A stretch of DNA of 64,000 nucleotides from Helicoverpa zea (GCF_022581195.2 NC_061482.1:12090001-12154000), one strand, 5' to 3'; shown: positions 20,693 to 32,005, counted from the stretch's first letter. Notes: generated by a model not told the origin, from the sequence alone. Program-made: numbers and translations.

Positions 20693-22342
20693 ACGAGTCC
20701 CTAATACTACGAACTCCTCATAAAGAGAACAAACTTTTTGAATAAGACTTGTTTTTTTGATAACGTCAAAATGAACCCTGAAATATTAAGACGTAATATC
20801 AAAATTTTAAAACAAAAACAGACAAAAACCTCGTTTTCATAAAAATGTATGCGGGTTTATATCACGGTTTGAAGCTTATTCGTCTCCAAGCGTAACTGAA
20901 CACTCAAAGCAATATCTTACTCAATCAGCCTTCAATTAAAGATATTTAAAATTAAACCTAAACTGTGTCAATAAATTATTTGTCAAGTCTATTATTAAGA
21001 GTAATCATCAATTGTACAATAAAACAAAGTAACCTGTACCGAGAAATACACAGCGTTGTAGCCTTTGTCCTTTGTCGATAAGGCATGGCGTGCACTATCA
21101 TTTTTAATCGGACGATAATTTAATCGCAATAATGCAATGCTGGGTTAGTGCGTCAACTGTGATAAGTGATTATTACACAGCACAATTCTAAAAAATCGTG
21201 TCGAGCTACAAAATATCGTAGTGCGCGCCAAGCCTAAATCCGTGCACTTGATGAACGTAGGCAGATTAAATGACCTTAATATTTATAGTCGCTTTTCTCA
21301 ATACATTAATTTTATAGATCACACGATATCCTTACTGGGTAATATTATAAATGCGAAAGTTACCTTGTTTGTTAAGCTTTGATCGTGAAACGGGGAATGG
21401 ATGTTTAATATTTGATTAAAGAATAAATGACGGCTGTGTAGTAGAAATAAATGATTTTATATAGATATAGCCGATCTAAATTTCAATGTAATTATGGTGT
21501 CGCAATCAGGCACTATAATAATGAAAATGACTAAACTATAAGATATGTATAACAAAAACATTCAATTAAGTTTAGTAAATAAATGATAAATATAAAAGGT
21601 ATACCTGTTAAAAATCGATCGAGACAATTAAAATTACCAATTGCGTCAATTCATTTCGAAGAAAAGGCTCTCAATCAATTGAAAATGTAGTTTTTCAATG
21701 TTGAACATAAAACAAAAACAAACGAAGAATCGTTACCCCTTAAAATCTTTTTCTATCACAGTTTTTAGTATCGCAGAAGCGTTTATGCCAGTGACAAATT
21801 CCCACAAAAAGTTTCGATTAAAACCTTTTTGTTCGTGCCACCTTCAAACGTTTATTGTCCTATAATTAGCCTAGATTGAAACAAGAAAAAAAACGCTCTG
21901 GATCTTAAAAAAGGTTGTATTACCTTTAGTATTTATTCTGTGTTACATAGTTAGTAAAGAGTTAATTGATGTCTGATTAACAGGAATGCGTATTAAATAA
22001 CTATGCCTTATTCAGGTAGAATATATTGTTAATTTGCGTTTAGTAGTCGGTGTGGCAATTGTTATAATATAAATTGTATGGCACCTCTTTGTCTGGCTGA
22101 ACTATTCGCGCTTTAGGTCAATTTAGATATGTATCTTTATTTATAATTATAGATACAATGCACCAAATTAGTAAAATAATATATCTACCTGTACTAATTT
22201 AACATGCCCGAATAATTTGTCTTCTGTCCAAAGTTGTGTCTGAGTACGAGAAGAAGTACCTCTGGGACGCGGGTACCTACTTCGGGTTAAGTGTAGTATT
22301 CCATATTACCTAAGTTTATATTAGTGAAAAGAAGTAAAAAAT
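20693..22342. other. AT-rich DNA, nothing recognised
   Basis: A short diverged family-A tail (AATATTATAAATGCGAAAGT) is at 21341-21360. Otherwise no feature. Confidence 0.4.
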
Positions 22343-22709
22343 ATCCCACCCAAAACAAAAATGTGAAAGGCTGCCAAGTTCGATAATATGGGAATGCTTC
22401 GCCTATAAAAGAAGTGAGATCTGAATAAGTACCAAGTTCCATACACATACCTCAGTTAAAAATAGTTACTTTATAATGATGGTTCTTGGCAAGTTTTCAC
22501 ATAACTTGTTATAAACCTACTAAACGCAATGAATCAAGTATTTAATTTTCTATTAAAACTTGCCAAGTAACATCATTAAAAAGTAACTATTTTTAACTGA
22601 GGTATGTGTATGGAACTTGGTACTTATTCAGATCTCACTTCTTTTATAGGCGAAGCATTCCCATATTATCGAACTTGGCAGCCTTTCACATTTTTGTTTT
22701 GGGTGGGAT
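22343..22709. mobile_element. Long foldback element, ~154-bp arms
   Basis: The arms 22344-22497 and 22555-22708 are nearly perfect complements, starting ATCCCACCCAAAACAAAAAT and including GGCTGCCAAGTTCGATAATA and CAGTTAAAAATAGTTACTTT. The loop is 57 bp. No target duplication can be fixed (flanks AAAAAAT and TTCATTT). A non-autonomous DNA transposon of foldback or long-TIR MITE type is the likely nature. Confidence 0.85.
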
Positions 22710-22910
22710 TTCATTTATTTTTGTAAGGTTGTTTATTTTATTTTTTTCTTATGATTAAGTTAGTTAAGGAAATGAGTCATTTATACTATCTTTCAGATTT
22801 TTGATTAGCACTATGCTTCTTACAAAGAAATGAACTAGATTAACTAAATGGACTAGATTTACCAACTGACTAACATGACATGTTATCATATATTATGTTC
22901 GTGGATCAAA

Positions 22911-23215
22911 GTTACACATTCGTTATTTTCGAAAGTGACTCACACTTGGCTGTTTTCACATTTTTACTTTACTTTGACTAAATACAAACCTTTGTATCGA
23001 ATTTCCGATCGGTACGACCATTCGAAGATATATTATATAAATATAGATAAATTTAGTTCGTTTTAGTTCCTTAGGGGTATAAATTTACACCGGGTATAAA
23101 TGTACACCTTCATTATTTTGAAACTGACTCACACTTGGCCATTTTCAGATTTTTCCCTTTACCTTGACATAAAGACCTACCTCCATGCCAAATTTCAAGT
23201 CAATACGACCATTGG
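22911..23215 (+). repeat. Tandem pair with ~190-bp period
   Basis: Two diverged units start TACACATTCGTTATTTTCGA (22913) and TACACCTTCATTATTTTGAA (23103). Each continues with GACTCACACTTGGC, a TTTGACATTT-like stretch and TACGACCATT(C/G)GAAG. The second unit runs on into GATGAGTGAGTCAGTCAGTG and further repeat-like DNA to about 23530. No protein character. Confidence 0.75.
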
Positions 23216-23530
23216 AAGTGGTCTAGGTTTTTGATGAGTGAGTCAGTCAGTGAGTGTATAGTAAAAATAGCGATTTTCTGACGTCAATATCTCAAGACCT
23301 ACAATAGGTATGATAATGAAATTTTGTATTTTAGATAAGTGAGAGGGTCTCAACAGATACTAGAAATTTGATATGCGTAAATAAAATAGATTTTGAGTTA
23401 TAGGGGGGTCGAATTTGGCCCGAAATGGTTCGTGTAATATAACCCACGGCCGGTGTGTCGCTTTTTTTTGCTCGAACTTGGCGGACACACTGCCGTGTGT
23501 CTAGATATTAGTATACCTAAATAATAAGAC
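23216..23530 (+). repeat. Repeat-derived DNA downstream of the tandem pair
   Basis: GAGTGAGTCAGTCAGTGAGT, TGACGTCAATATCTCAAGAC and the small dyad GGTGTGTCGC...GCGGACACAC are consistent with a widespread moth element. I cannot place its ends. Confidence 0.45.
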
Positions 23531-23572
23531 TTTTCACATTACGACGTTAAACTGTAGGTCTCGGCTGTCGTG

Positions 23573-23778
23573 TAACATCCTTGGCAGTCGTTACGGGTAG
23601 TCAGATCCGAAACCAGTATGTCTGACACCAGGCTAACCAAGGGATACAGGGTTGCCCGGGTAACTGGGTTGAGGAGGTTAGATAGGCAGCCGCTCCTTGT
23701 AAAACACTGTTACTCAGAAGGATCTGGTTGGACTGGAAGCCGACCCCAACAAAGAAAAAGACTCGGGGGATGATGACT
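23573..23778 (+). mobile_element. Family-B SINE, 3' part
   Basis: AACATCCTTGGCAGTCGTTA, GGTTGCCCGGGTAACTGGGT, GACTGGAAGCCGACCCCAAC and AGACTCGGGGGATGATGA are in 5'-3' order, ending in the GAT-type tail. The head is missing. Confidence 0.88.
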
Positions 23779-23824
23779 TTTCCATTAAAACCTGAGCAAA
23801 GGTCGGTCCTTCGATCCAAAAAAA

Positions 23825-24030
23825 ATCTATACTAATATTATAAAGAGGAAAACTTTATTTGTTTGTTTGTTTGGTTGTAATGGATAAACTCAAAAACTAC
23901 TGGACCGATTTTAAATATTCTTTCACCATTAGAAAGCTATATTATCCGCGAGTAACATAGGGTATATTTTATCCCGCTGGGGGCAGTAGCTTCCACGGGA
24001 CGCGAGTGAAACCGCGGAAAAACGGCTCGT
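23825..24030 (-). mobile_element. Family-A short retroposon, full length (reference copy)
   Basis: On the plus strand it reads from ATCTATACTAATATTATAAA GAGGAAAAC to GTGAAACCGCGGAAAAACGG CTCGT. The element's own strand is minus, with the CGGTTTCACTCGCG block first and the TATAATATTAGTATAGAT block last. It contains AAACTACTGGACCGATTTTA and TAGAAAGCTATATTATCCGC, used here to align the other copies. Confidence 0.94.
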
Positions 24031-24269
24031 ATAATATAAACAAGCAACAATTTTACTCAACAGAGTCGAAAATAATTGAGCATCCGCTAAGTACCATTAA
24101 TCCCATTGCCACTGTAAAAATAACATGCCATCATAATGGAAGCAATTATCTATGCTAAAGCTGAACAGTCTTTGTTTGAATTAACTTTATTTACCATTCA
24201 AGTTATAACCGTACATATATATTTAAAGAATCAAAACAATGTGAAATAACACAATCATAATTATTATCT

Positions 24270-24483
24270 ACTAGCTTCCGCCCGCGGTTTCGCCCGCGTA
24301 GAGTTCGGCTATATCGCGTTTCCAAGAGAATTCTTCAAGTCCGGGATAAAAACTATCCTATGTTCTTTTTCAAGGCCAACTCAATGTCTGTACCAAATTT
24401 TATTAAAATCAGTTCAATGGTTTAGACGTGAAAGCGTAACAGACAGACAGAGCTACTTTCGCATTTATAACATTAGTAGGGAT
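24270..24483 (+). mobile_element. Family-A-related retroposon, tail-to-tail with the next
   Basis: ACTAGCTTCCGCCCGCGGTT TCGCCCGCG at the start and GCATTTATAACATTAGTAGG GAT at the end. The interior (CCTATGTTCTTTTTCAAGGC, ACAGACAGACAGAGCTACTT) marks a different subfamily from 23825-24030. Confidence 0.9.
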
Positions 24484-24672
24484 TCTAATGTTATAAAGAG
24501 AAAAACTTTATTTGTTTGTAATGGATAAACTCAAAAACTATGGAACCTATAATAAACATTCTGTCACCATTAGAAAGCTATATTATCTGCGAGTAACATA
24601 GGCTATATTTTAACCCGGCACGGGCAGTAGTTCCCACGGGACGCGGGTTAAACCGCGTGAAAACGACTAGTG
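24484..24672 (-). mobile_element. Family-A retroposon abutting the previous copy
   Basis: TCTAATGTTATAAAGAGAAA begins at the base after the tail of the element at 24270-24483, so two copies meet tail to tail. The right end is GGTTAAACCGCGTGAAAACG ACTAGT. Confidence 0.9.
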
Positions 24673-26169
24673 ATTTTATATTTCAAAAACGTTTACGTAG
24701 GTACATGCCTTTTGTTTCGACAGTTAGTTGAAAGTGATCATGGCCGTAGTAGTAGAAGTAGAGAAGAATTTCAGTTTTAACAGTTTCAACCATCAACGAT
24801 TTGAGACATTGTTTATATCTACGACCGTCGCTTGTGAATTTAAGGTGCGTGTTTAAAATATTACGACTAATTTTTATATAAAAATCTTACGTGTCTCGTT
24901 TGATGCATAATCAACCTGTTGGTAATTTGACTGAAACAGTGTACGAATGCAGTGTATTTGGCATAATTCGAGATACTGATGGCTGTCAGACGACGTATGA
25001 ATGCGAACAACAAGCATAATTATACATCTGTCTATCTGTCTGTCTGTTATTTTCTCACGCTGTTATACAAAAGGGTCAGTGTTGATTTTAATGAAGACAT
25101 CGTTTCTTATCTCAAGGAGCTCTGAAGACATTAAACTGCATTTGGTCTTTCGGTCTTAATTTTAGTAGCCTAAATGCCGTCTCACAAAATCGTTTTTTGT
25201 TTTTTTTTTTCTCTAGTTTCCAATTAACATTAATACAAGGCAGAATACGATAAAAATCATGCCAAAATCCTTAAATTCAGCGATTGCTTCTCTGACATAG
25301 TGATTGCTACAAGACATTCTATGACACACACGGCAAATTATTCTTTGTTTAATAAAAATGTATCTTGTCCATAATCAGATATATTGTAACCACTTGCAAT
25401 TTCCTGATTATAAACAGGTTTATAGTGTGGCTAAAGTTATTCGGAAGTGCAATAGACTCTATAATAACGTACATTACCACCAACAACCAACAACATTTAC
25501 CTTTCGAATTGATGTTTCTAGGTGTGCTGATATTACGCTCGATCAAGGTCAGCAGCATTATTTTTATGTTTCGCTTCAGATTAGCAATTAATTACGTATG
25601 ATATATTTGTTCTTGTTCCTCGGCTGTCGTCGCTCTAGTTACCACATGTATCATCAATTCAGTTACATTCCTTGATATTCTTTCCCTGGAGGCTTTTGCG
25701 CAACTCATTATCTATCGCTAGTTATATATTCCTACGTTGCAAGAAACTATAATTTGGATGCGCACTTGATTCAAAAAGACTAACTTATCATTTTACTACG
25801 ATAAAGATTCGAGGTTGTACAGAACTTTCTAGTGATTTTTCGTGTTAACCACAAAATGTGTTGTCCTGTTTTTAGTTATGAAAGGAACAAACGAGTAGTG
25901 CGCGCGCTGTATGTTTCCTGGCAGCCATTCACGCCTGCTGGCAGACCATTGCTTGGGTCAAGGCAACTGCCACGTTCAACTTTATTGTTAAATTGCTGCA
26001 ATTTATATTATTTGCTTTTTTAGAATCGCGATTACGTTACTATGATAAGGTTAAACGTAATTGTTGTTACCTAGACATTGGAGCATCTAAATGAGGTTTG
26101 AGACCACCTCCATAAGGCAACCAGTTACAACTCCAACCGTGCAGGTCGCATTCCTTGTCACTGAATAGT
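24673..26169. other. AT-rich DNA, nothing recognised
   Basis: A TCTG/TCTA microsatellite of about 25 bp lies at 25028-25047. The frames at 25349-25601 overlap on both strands and are uninformative. Confidence 0.4.
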
Positions 26170-26695
26170 TCTAAAGGCAGGCCCGCCGTAAGCGGGCGTG
26201 CAAGGCGTGCACCGCACGCGGGCGGCACGTCCTAGGGGGCGGCAAATCGAGCAACTTATCACGTAATATTAAAAAAATACAATATCTTTTTACCAATTAT
26301 TTGATTTCAATATTTCCGAACACAGCAATAGCGCTAAGAATATTACTTACACTGCCGGTTTCAGTTACATCTGTTGAACATTTTCAAAATTAAAAATTAT
26401 TAAAAACGATTTAAGATCAACCATTAGCGTAGCGTGGGGGGAGAGAGCAGGGGGGGCAAATGCCCTGGGCGGCACTATTTACGGGGCGGCAAAATTAACC
26501 CATACAGCAAAATTAAACCATAATTACGTAATAAAAATATTTTTACTCAAAATAGATGAGTACATTAGCAATAAAATTTCAGAAAAAGCCGCCCTCGCTT
26601 TGGTCTCGCCCTATCAATTTTGACGGGTTCACCCTTTGCATCCCCAAAAAAATTCGCGCTCGCTGCGCTCGCGCCTCCATGTCAGATATCGCAAT

Positions 26696-27878
26696 CAGTA
26701 GCGGTTTTAGGGTAGGGCGCGGTTGGGCGACGGCCCAGGGCGCCGGATATAAAGGGCGCCGCAGGCGCCCCCAACCAATCCTTGATCAGAATGTTACTCC
26801 TATTTTTGTTTTAAAGAACAATGGGCGAAATGTTTGGTTGTTGGTCTACTCCCCCTCTAGTAATGAGTCATACATCATTTGAAAGGTCTTTTCAAGCGTT
26901 ACATTTTGTACTAACATACTAATTACCAATTCTTAGTACTTTAGAAGTTAGAGCTTATTTTAGATTATATTATCGATAGGTGTTTTCAGTTTATAAATCA
27001 CTTCTCTACAAATAAATTATATTTTACTGGAAAGGCCTTACTAAAATACCTCTAACAAATAATCAGTACTTTAGAAGCTACATCAGATTTTAGAAATAGC
27101 CGAAGCGAATTAGTGTTTAATTACGCGTTAAATTTGAGAAATTCTCGAACAAACACTACTTTTATGTCCCAAAACTCAAAAATTTTCGCGCTCGCTTCGC
27201 TCGCGGTTTCCTTGCTTTACGCTTCAACTTTTTATCACAAGCTACTTTTAATGTCCCAATACTCAAAAAAAATCGCGCTCCCTTCGCTCGCGGCTTCTTC
27301 ACTTCACAGTCGCTTTTTATTATATATGTTTAGGACTTTTAGTGATCCAAAACTCAAACATTTTCGGGCTTGCTTCACTTCACAGTTGTTTTTATTTTTC
27401 AACAATTTTTTAGTCTACCCTAGCAAAAAGGTAGCGTCGTTTTTAAGTTATTTTATTAATAAGAAAGTAACTTCTAGTTTCCATATGAACTTTCTTATTT
27501 ACGGTACTACTTTAAGTCCCAAAATTTTAATACAAAGGCGCCATCACCAACAAAGAATTATGTACGTTTGGGCAAAATGTTAAGTAATTTTGGTTATGAG
27601 TTCTAAAATATAACAAAAAATTTCGCGCTCGCGTCGCTCGCGCAATCAGAAGACATGTTCCAGTGTTTTTGCATTCATCAACCAGCTTATGTACGATTGG
27701 GCTACATTTTACGTAATTTTTTCTTCGACTTGTTAACTATAAAAAAAATATTCGCGCTCGCTTCGCTCGCGCAATCGGTAACTACATACGTCTCTGTTTT
27801 TCGTATGGGTTTGAATTGCAGTTGGAGAGCGCCGTAGAAATCTCGCTCAGGGCGCTGGTTGAGTTAAAACCGGCACTG
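26696..27878 (+). mobile_element. Second hAT-type element, family H2, nested in H1
   Basis: Left end CAGTAGCGGTTTTAGGGTAG; right end, in complement, CAGTGCCGGTTTTAACTCAA. The 8-bp target copies are ATCGCAAT (26688-26695) and ATCGCTAT (27879-27886). The empty site in the short H1 copy (complement of 2740-2755) reads CAGATATCGCATTTTATCTT, confirming the insertion. The interior includes a 156-codon frame (27113-27583) rich in F, L, S and K with no transposase motif (no recognisable DDE or BED region), so the element is taken as non-autonomous. Four good copies and one decayed copy of the CpG-rich 19-mer lie at 27187, 27274, 27365 (decayed), 27624 and 27753. Confidence 0.88.
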
Positions 27879-27960
27879 ATCGCTATTTATCTTTGTTTAA
27901 TTGTTGAGGCATTCAATTCCGAAAAATCATCATGTTTACTTCATGAAAACTCTAAGGAAA

Positions 27961-28230
27961 AAAATAAATTGAGGTAAAAAAATCTTTAAAAACAAGCTTT
28001 TATTTAAATGCGCTAAAAATAAAAAAAATAAGCTTTTACTGTAACTTTACTGATTTATGTTTTAAAAGCTTGTCGCGACATTTAAGTACTCGTATTTACT
28101 TTCTTAGTAAAATCGCAACAAGCTTTTAAAACATAAATCAGTAAAGTTACAGTAAAAGCTTATTTTTTTTATTTTTAGCGCATTTAAATAAAAGCTTGTT
28201 TTTAAAGATTTTTTTACCTCAATTTATTTT
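27961..28230. repeat. 270-bp near-perfect palindrome
   Basis: The arms run from AAAATAAATTGAGGTAAAAA to the region around GCTTGTCGCGAC and back (28119-28230), with about 45 bp of imperfect centre including ACTCGTATTTACTTTCTTAG. It is the largest hairpin in the window apart from 22343-22709. Confidence 0.93.
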
Positions 28231-28600
28231 ATACTTTTTAGTTTTGATTTGGTAAAGTGCACTTTATTTTACTTGCCTGTCATTGGATACCTATATGGAT
28301 GGGATTGAAAAAAATAGGTTATTCACCATTTTGTAGAGGCGGCCATCTTGGATTTTTATTTCGTAAAGTGCAATGTGTTCTACTAGTCAATCCCTTTCAT
28401 TTGATACCCATATTGTATAGGTACTTTAAAAATAACTAGTCCGCCATCTTGTATATTTAGCCATGTTGGATTTAGGATGACGTCACATAGCTTAACATGC
28501 ATTGTCATCCAAACTAAACATGTATGCAAAATTGCAGCTCAATCGGTTGAGGGCAAGTGCCTTAAAATTGAGTTGTAAAATTCCACCCGAACACACATAG

Positions 28601-28601
<1 letters not shown>

Positions 28602-28631
<30 letters not shown>

Positions 28632-28634
28632 CAT
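28602..28634. repeat. (ACAT)n microsatellite
   Basis: Eight ACAT units near the right end of the hairpin-ended insert. Confidence 0.95.
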
Positions 28635-29408
28635 TGCAAGTTAAATAAAAGCTTGTAATAAAAAAGCTTGTAAAAATCGCGCTCGCTTCGCTCGCGGCTT
28701 CATGTACATTTGCACTTTATTTCTGTGCATATCTTACTTTTTGACTTTGCTTTGTTAATTTACAGTGGTTTTTATTTGTTTTGTGTCCTTAGACTAAAAA
28801 AATTTCGCGCTCGCTTCGCTCGCGCTTCCTTACATATGAAATGTGTCTCATGCGTTGACTTTTTCAACGGGAAACCCACCAAAAACCATTAATAACATAT
28901 TCTACCGAAATTAAACATTGCTATAGATATTTAAGTTCGTTAGTTTAAGTTACCCATAATCTGTTCTAAGCACTTTGATATACATTATGTTGGTACCTAC
29001 CCATTAATCACAATCTTTCAATACATAGGGGCCACTTGGGTAATGATTGCACTGCATTGATGCCCTAAGCAATTGCTTAGTCTGCTTATGGGCTAACCCA
29101 GGACTTCTTAGGTTACTCTAACACTTAGAGCATTTCAAGTAAATAAAAAGTTATGTGTAATATATGTATGTACATATTGCAATATTTATGCATCCAAAAG
29201 TAGGTGGGTTTTCTGCAATCAGAGCGGTGCATGTACATATTTTTTTCTGTTGGACAAGTAAAATGGATATGAAAGGGCGGGGGGGTCCGGACCCCCTGGA
29301 CCCCTTATATATTTTTTGACAAAACCCAGTATAATATGTAGTCGTAGGGCGGCATAATCGGTTTTGCACGCGGGCGAACAAACAGCTAGCGGCGGGCCTG
29401 TCTAAAGG

Positions 29409-31453
29409 TGTGATAATGTTTCACTCCAGTCATATTTTCCCTATAAGCTAAGGCTAAAATGATCGTAATTGAGATTAATATCCTAGCAACTAATTCAATT
29501 ACATGTAAGTATACATTAATAACATTAAATAAATTGCTTATTAAACTTTTGGCGGGCACGAATTACGAAACAAACTAAGCGTTGGTACGAACTGTATTAT
29601 CTTTGAACAAAGCGGGCGAGTGCAATTGATCTATAAATTGTAAGGCGATATGCAATAAATCGTTGGTGGTTTGTGTCGGAAATAAGTTCGCAATATAGCT
29701 TCGTGACCGGAAGGTGGAGGGTCCTTGTTGTGACCACGACCGGCCATCGGCTTTAAGCTCCCAATGGCACGGTAATGTCATTTCCTTCATTCATACTCCT
29801 CTCTCCCGTCTCTCATATTGCACGAAGCTTCTTCACCAACAAGCAGACACTTAGCAAATTTTTGTTGATACACAAAACCGAAAGCATTCCTCGCCAAACA
29901 TTAGCCATAGCTCGCCCTTGACCTGCAGACTCGTCGAACTATACCAGGTTGATGACATTGCGATCTATAAACACGAGGGTCACAATTTTAAACATCACAT
30001 ATTTTTCATACTTGTGCGTCACAATTTTTTTTCGTATCTTCGACCTTCGAAACAGGTAAATGAATATTACAGTTAATTAATAACTTAAACGTTAATTATC
30101 CGGCCTCATCTATTTCGTCTCGAGCAAAGAATTAATAACACATGTACGTAATGAAAATAATACGAACTTCATATTAGTAACGCAGCCTGTTATAAATATC
30201 AACTTCCGCGGTTTTTCAATCGTCGACAAAGGCACGAGACAGACTAGTATATTTTGCAATATGCCTTTAATGGTTTGCACTTATTTAACGTAAGAATGTA
30301 CGTTATGTTTTGCTTGTCCAGGTGTCTTGATCTGATTCAATGTTGCCGACATGACTCGGGATACTATTATTAAGAGCCAGTCGCATTCCTTAAAAACTTT
30401 GCTTTAGTTGTGACTGAGTGAAGGAGACTTGGATACCTTACTACTTACTTAGGTATGTAACATCTACTATGAATACAATTACATGAGGCATATAAGCAGA
30501 AGGATGATGACGAATGACACCCTATACTGCAATACATTGATTCAGAACGGACTTCAGTCAAAAAACAAGCACAGAGTTGTCTAAACGAGGCTAGAATTAA
30601 ATAAGCCCATTGTCTTTATTGACTTGTAGACTTGTTTTAAGAGCAATGATTCACGTAGGTTGAGTGCAGATCTTAGAATCTCATATGTATCAGAATTTTC
30701 CGACTAGGTCTTACTTCAAATCAAAATGCTAAAGATGTTTTTAATTACCACATGTAATACCTTAAACATTGAAATGTACTAATTATTCGTTTTTAATGTA
30801 AAGGAATTGTTATTGTAACGAGAGGCCTTCGCAAATATCTAACAATATCGATGCGTTTTGCCCAACAATTTAATCAAACTAAATAAATAAAACACATCGA
30901 TATCAGCCGTGTATTCTATCAGTAATTTTATAATTATAATCTAACGTTGTTACTAGTTGATTATTCACGACCAAGAACCGGGTTATAACGAAACACATAG
31001 TTATTATATTGTTATTTAATAGATGACGTGTTTGTGCTAACTTTGTGCACATATTGATAAGCGGCAAATAACTTGTTCACCTCGTCATTGTGACCATATA
31101 CTCTGATAGTTAGATTAATTAGTTATTTCACTGTTTACATAATTCTTCTACCGTTCTTTCTATGTTAAGAGCGTATAAACAACATTAATAGACTCCATGT
31201 CTCATAAAATTCAATCTTTATACAATACAAAACATTATTGAAATACCAATTAGTATGTATACTGTAGTCATTTTAATAGGCAATTAATTAACTTTATATA
31301 AATAAATATTGTATGTTAAATTGAATTTATTAAAGAGGTTTATTTGAATCAAATAAAAATAGTGCTAATTTGTCCGCCACCTCGTATATAATGACCAGAT
31401 CAATGATGCCGGTGTAAATGGACGTCAAAATCATGTAGTAGGTATATAAATAG
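29409..31453. other. AT-rich, largely single-copy-looking DNA
   Basis: A moderately GC-rich piece at 29680-29780 encodes a 71-codon minus-strand frame with no motif. No repeat boundary or exon is supported. Confidence 0.4.
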
Positions 31454-31642
31454 ACTAGCTTCTGGCAGCGGTTTCACCCGCATCCCGTGGGGACTTATGC
31501 TCGAATCCGGATAAAAAGTAAGCCTTTAGCCTTCATCGATAAATGGACTATCTAACACTGATTTTTTTTTTTCAAATCGGGCCTGCTGTTTCTGATATTC
31601 TCAAACAAACAGACTCTTCAGCTTTGTAATATTAGTGTAGAT
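31454..31642 (+). mobile_element. Family-A short retroposon, full length
   Basis: ACTAGCTTCTGGCAGCGGTT TCACCCGC at the start; AGCCTTCATCGATAAATGGA in the middle; CTTCAGCTTTGTAATATTAG TGTAGAT at the end. Same subfamily as 36838. Confidence 0.92.
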
Positions 31643-31759
31643 AAACAGATATTGTGAATATTACACCCCCGGATTTTGATCGGGCCTATAATCAGCTACT
31701 ACAAGACCTAAGCACGGTAGGATGTAAACAACATTGAAATACGGATGCCAGTATAGGAA

Positions 31760-31912
31760 GGTCATATACCAGCATCCGTAAGGTATGTGTAGGAAGGGCT
31801 CGTGACTTCGGAAGTCAAATTAGGATGATTGATCATAAGGTTAAGCAATGCTTTGCGCCGTCCGTCGGTTGATGGGTGATCATCTTGTCATAAAGAGCTC
31901 TTCCGTGTTTCA
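31760..31912 (+). mobile_element. SINE piece with 5S rRNA-like promoter region
   Basis: GGTTAAGCAATGCTTTGCGC followed by GGTTGATGGGTGATCATCTT resembles the internal control region and 3' half of 5S rRNA (TTAAGC..., GGATGGGTGACC). Such 5S-headed SINEs (SINE3) are known. Its 3' edge runs directly into a family-B SINE piece at 31913. A decayed relative is at 44430-44515. Confidence 0.55.
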
Positions 31913-32005
31913 GAAGCCAGAAAGTCCGACCACCAGTCTTACCAAAGGTTTGCTAAGGAGGTCTAATAGACAGTCGCAGTGCCCATGGAATCTTCAAATC
32001 CAAAT
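31913..32005 (+). mobile_element. Family-B SINE fragment
   Basis: AGAAGCCAGAAAGTCCGACC ACCAGTCTTACCAAAGG and GGAGGTCTAATAGACAGTCG match the middle of family B. Both ends are missing. The junction with the 5S-like piece may be a chimera or a later insertion. Confidence 0.75.

Larger units (their letters stand above)
27961..28672. mobile_element. Hairpin-ended insert within H1
   Basis: In the short H1 copy the words CTCTAAGGAAAAAATCGCGC are continuous. Here they are split by about 711 bp. The insert starts with a 270-bp palindrome (27961-28230), then has CCATCTTGGATTT, GATGACGTCACATAGCTTAA, TTGCAGCTCAATCGGTTGAG, an ACAT microsatellite and ACATTGCAAGTTAAATAAAA GCTTGT. The word ACAAGCTTTTATTTAA occurs at both ends in opposite orientation. 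The superfamily is not recognised. Confidence 0.7.
26178..29400 (+). mobile_element. Large composite hAT-type element, family H1
   Basis: The ends CAGGCCCGCCGTAAGCGGGC and its right-hand counterpart (complement CAGGCCCGCCGCTAGC) are flanked by a perfect 8-bp duplication, TCTAAAGG, at 26170-26177 and 29401-29408. That combination is hAT-like. Its outer parts are colinear, in reverse, with the 1,023-bp copy at 2140-3162. The extra length comes mainly from a second hAT-type element (26696-27878) and a hairpin-bearing insert (about 27961-28672). Three CpG-rich 19-mers of its own are at 26655, 28678 and 28806, matching the three sites in the short copy. No transposase frame; movement would need a transposase supplied elsewhere. 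Confidence 0.92.

Noticed and set aside
26556..26882. 108-codon plus-strand frame
   Set aside because: Crosses the left boundary of the nested element at 26696, so it joins two unrelated repeats and is not a gene.
27113..27583. Longest open frame in the window (156 codons)
   Set aside because: Lies inside the nested hAT-type element, includes translated CpG-rich 19-mers, and has a low-complexity composition with no transposase or other motif.
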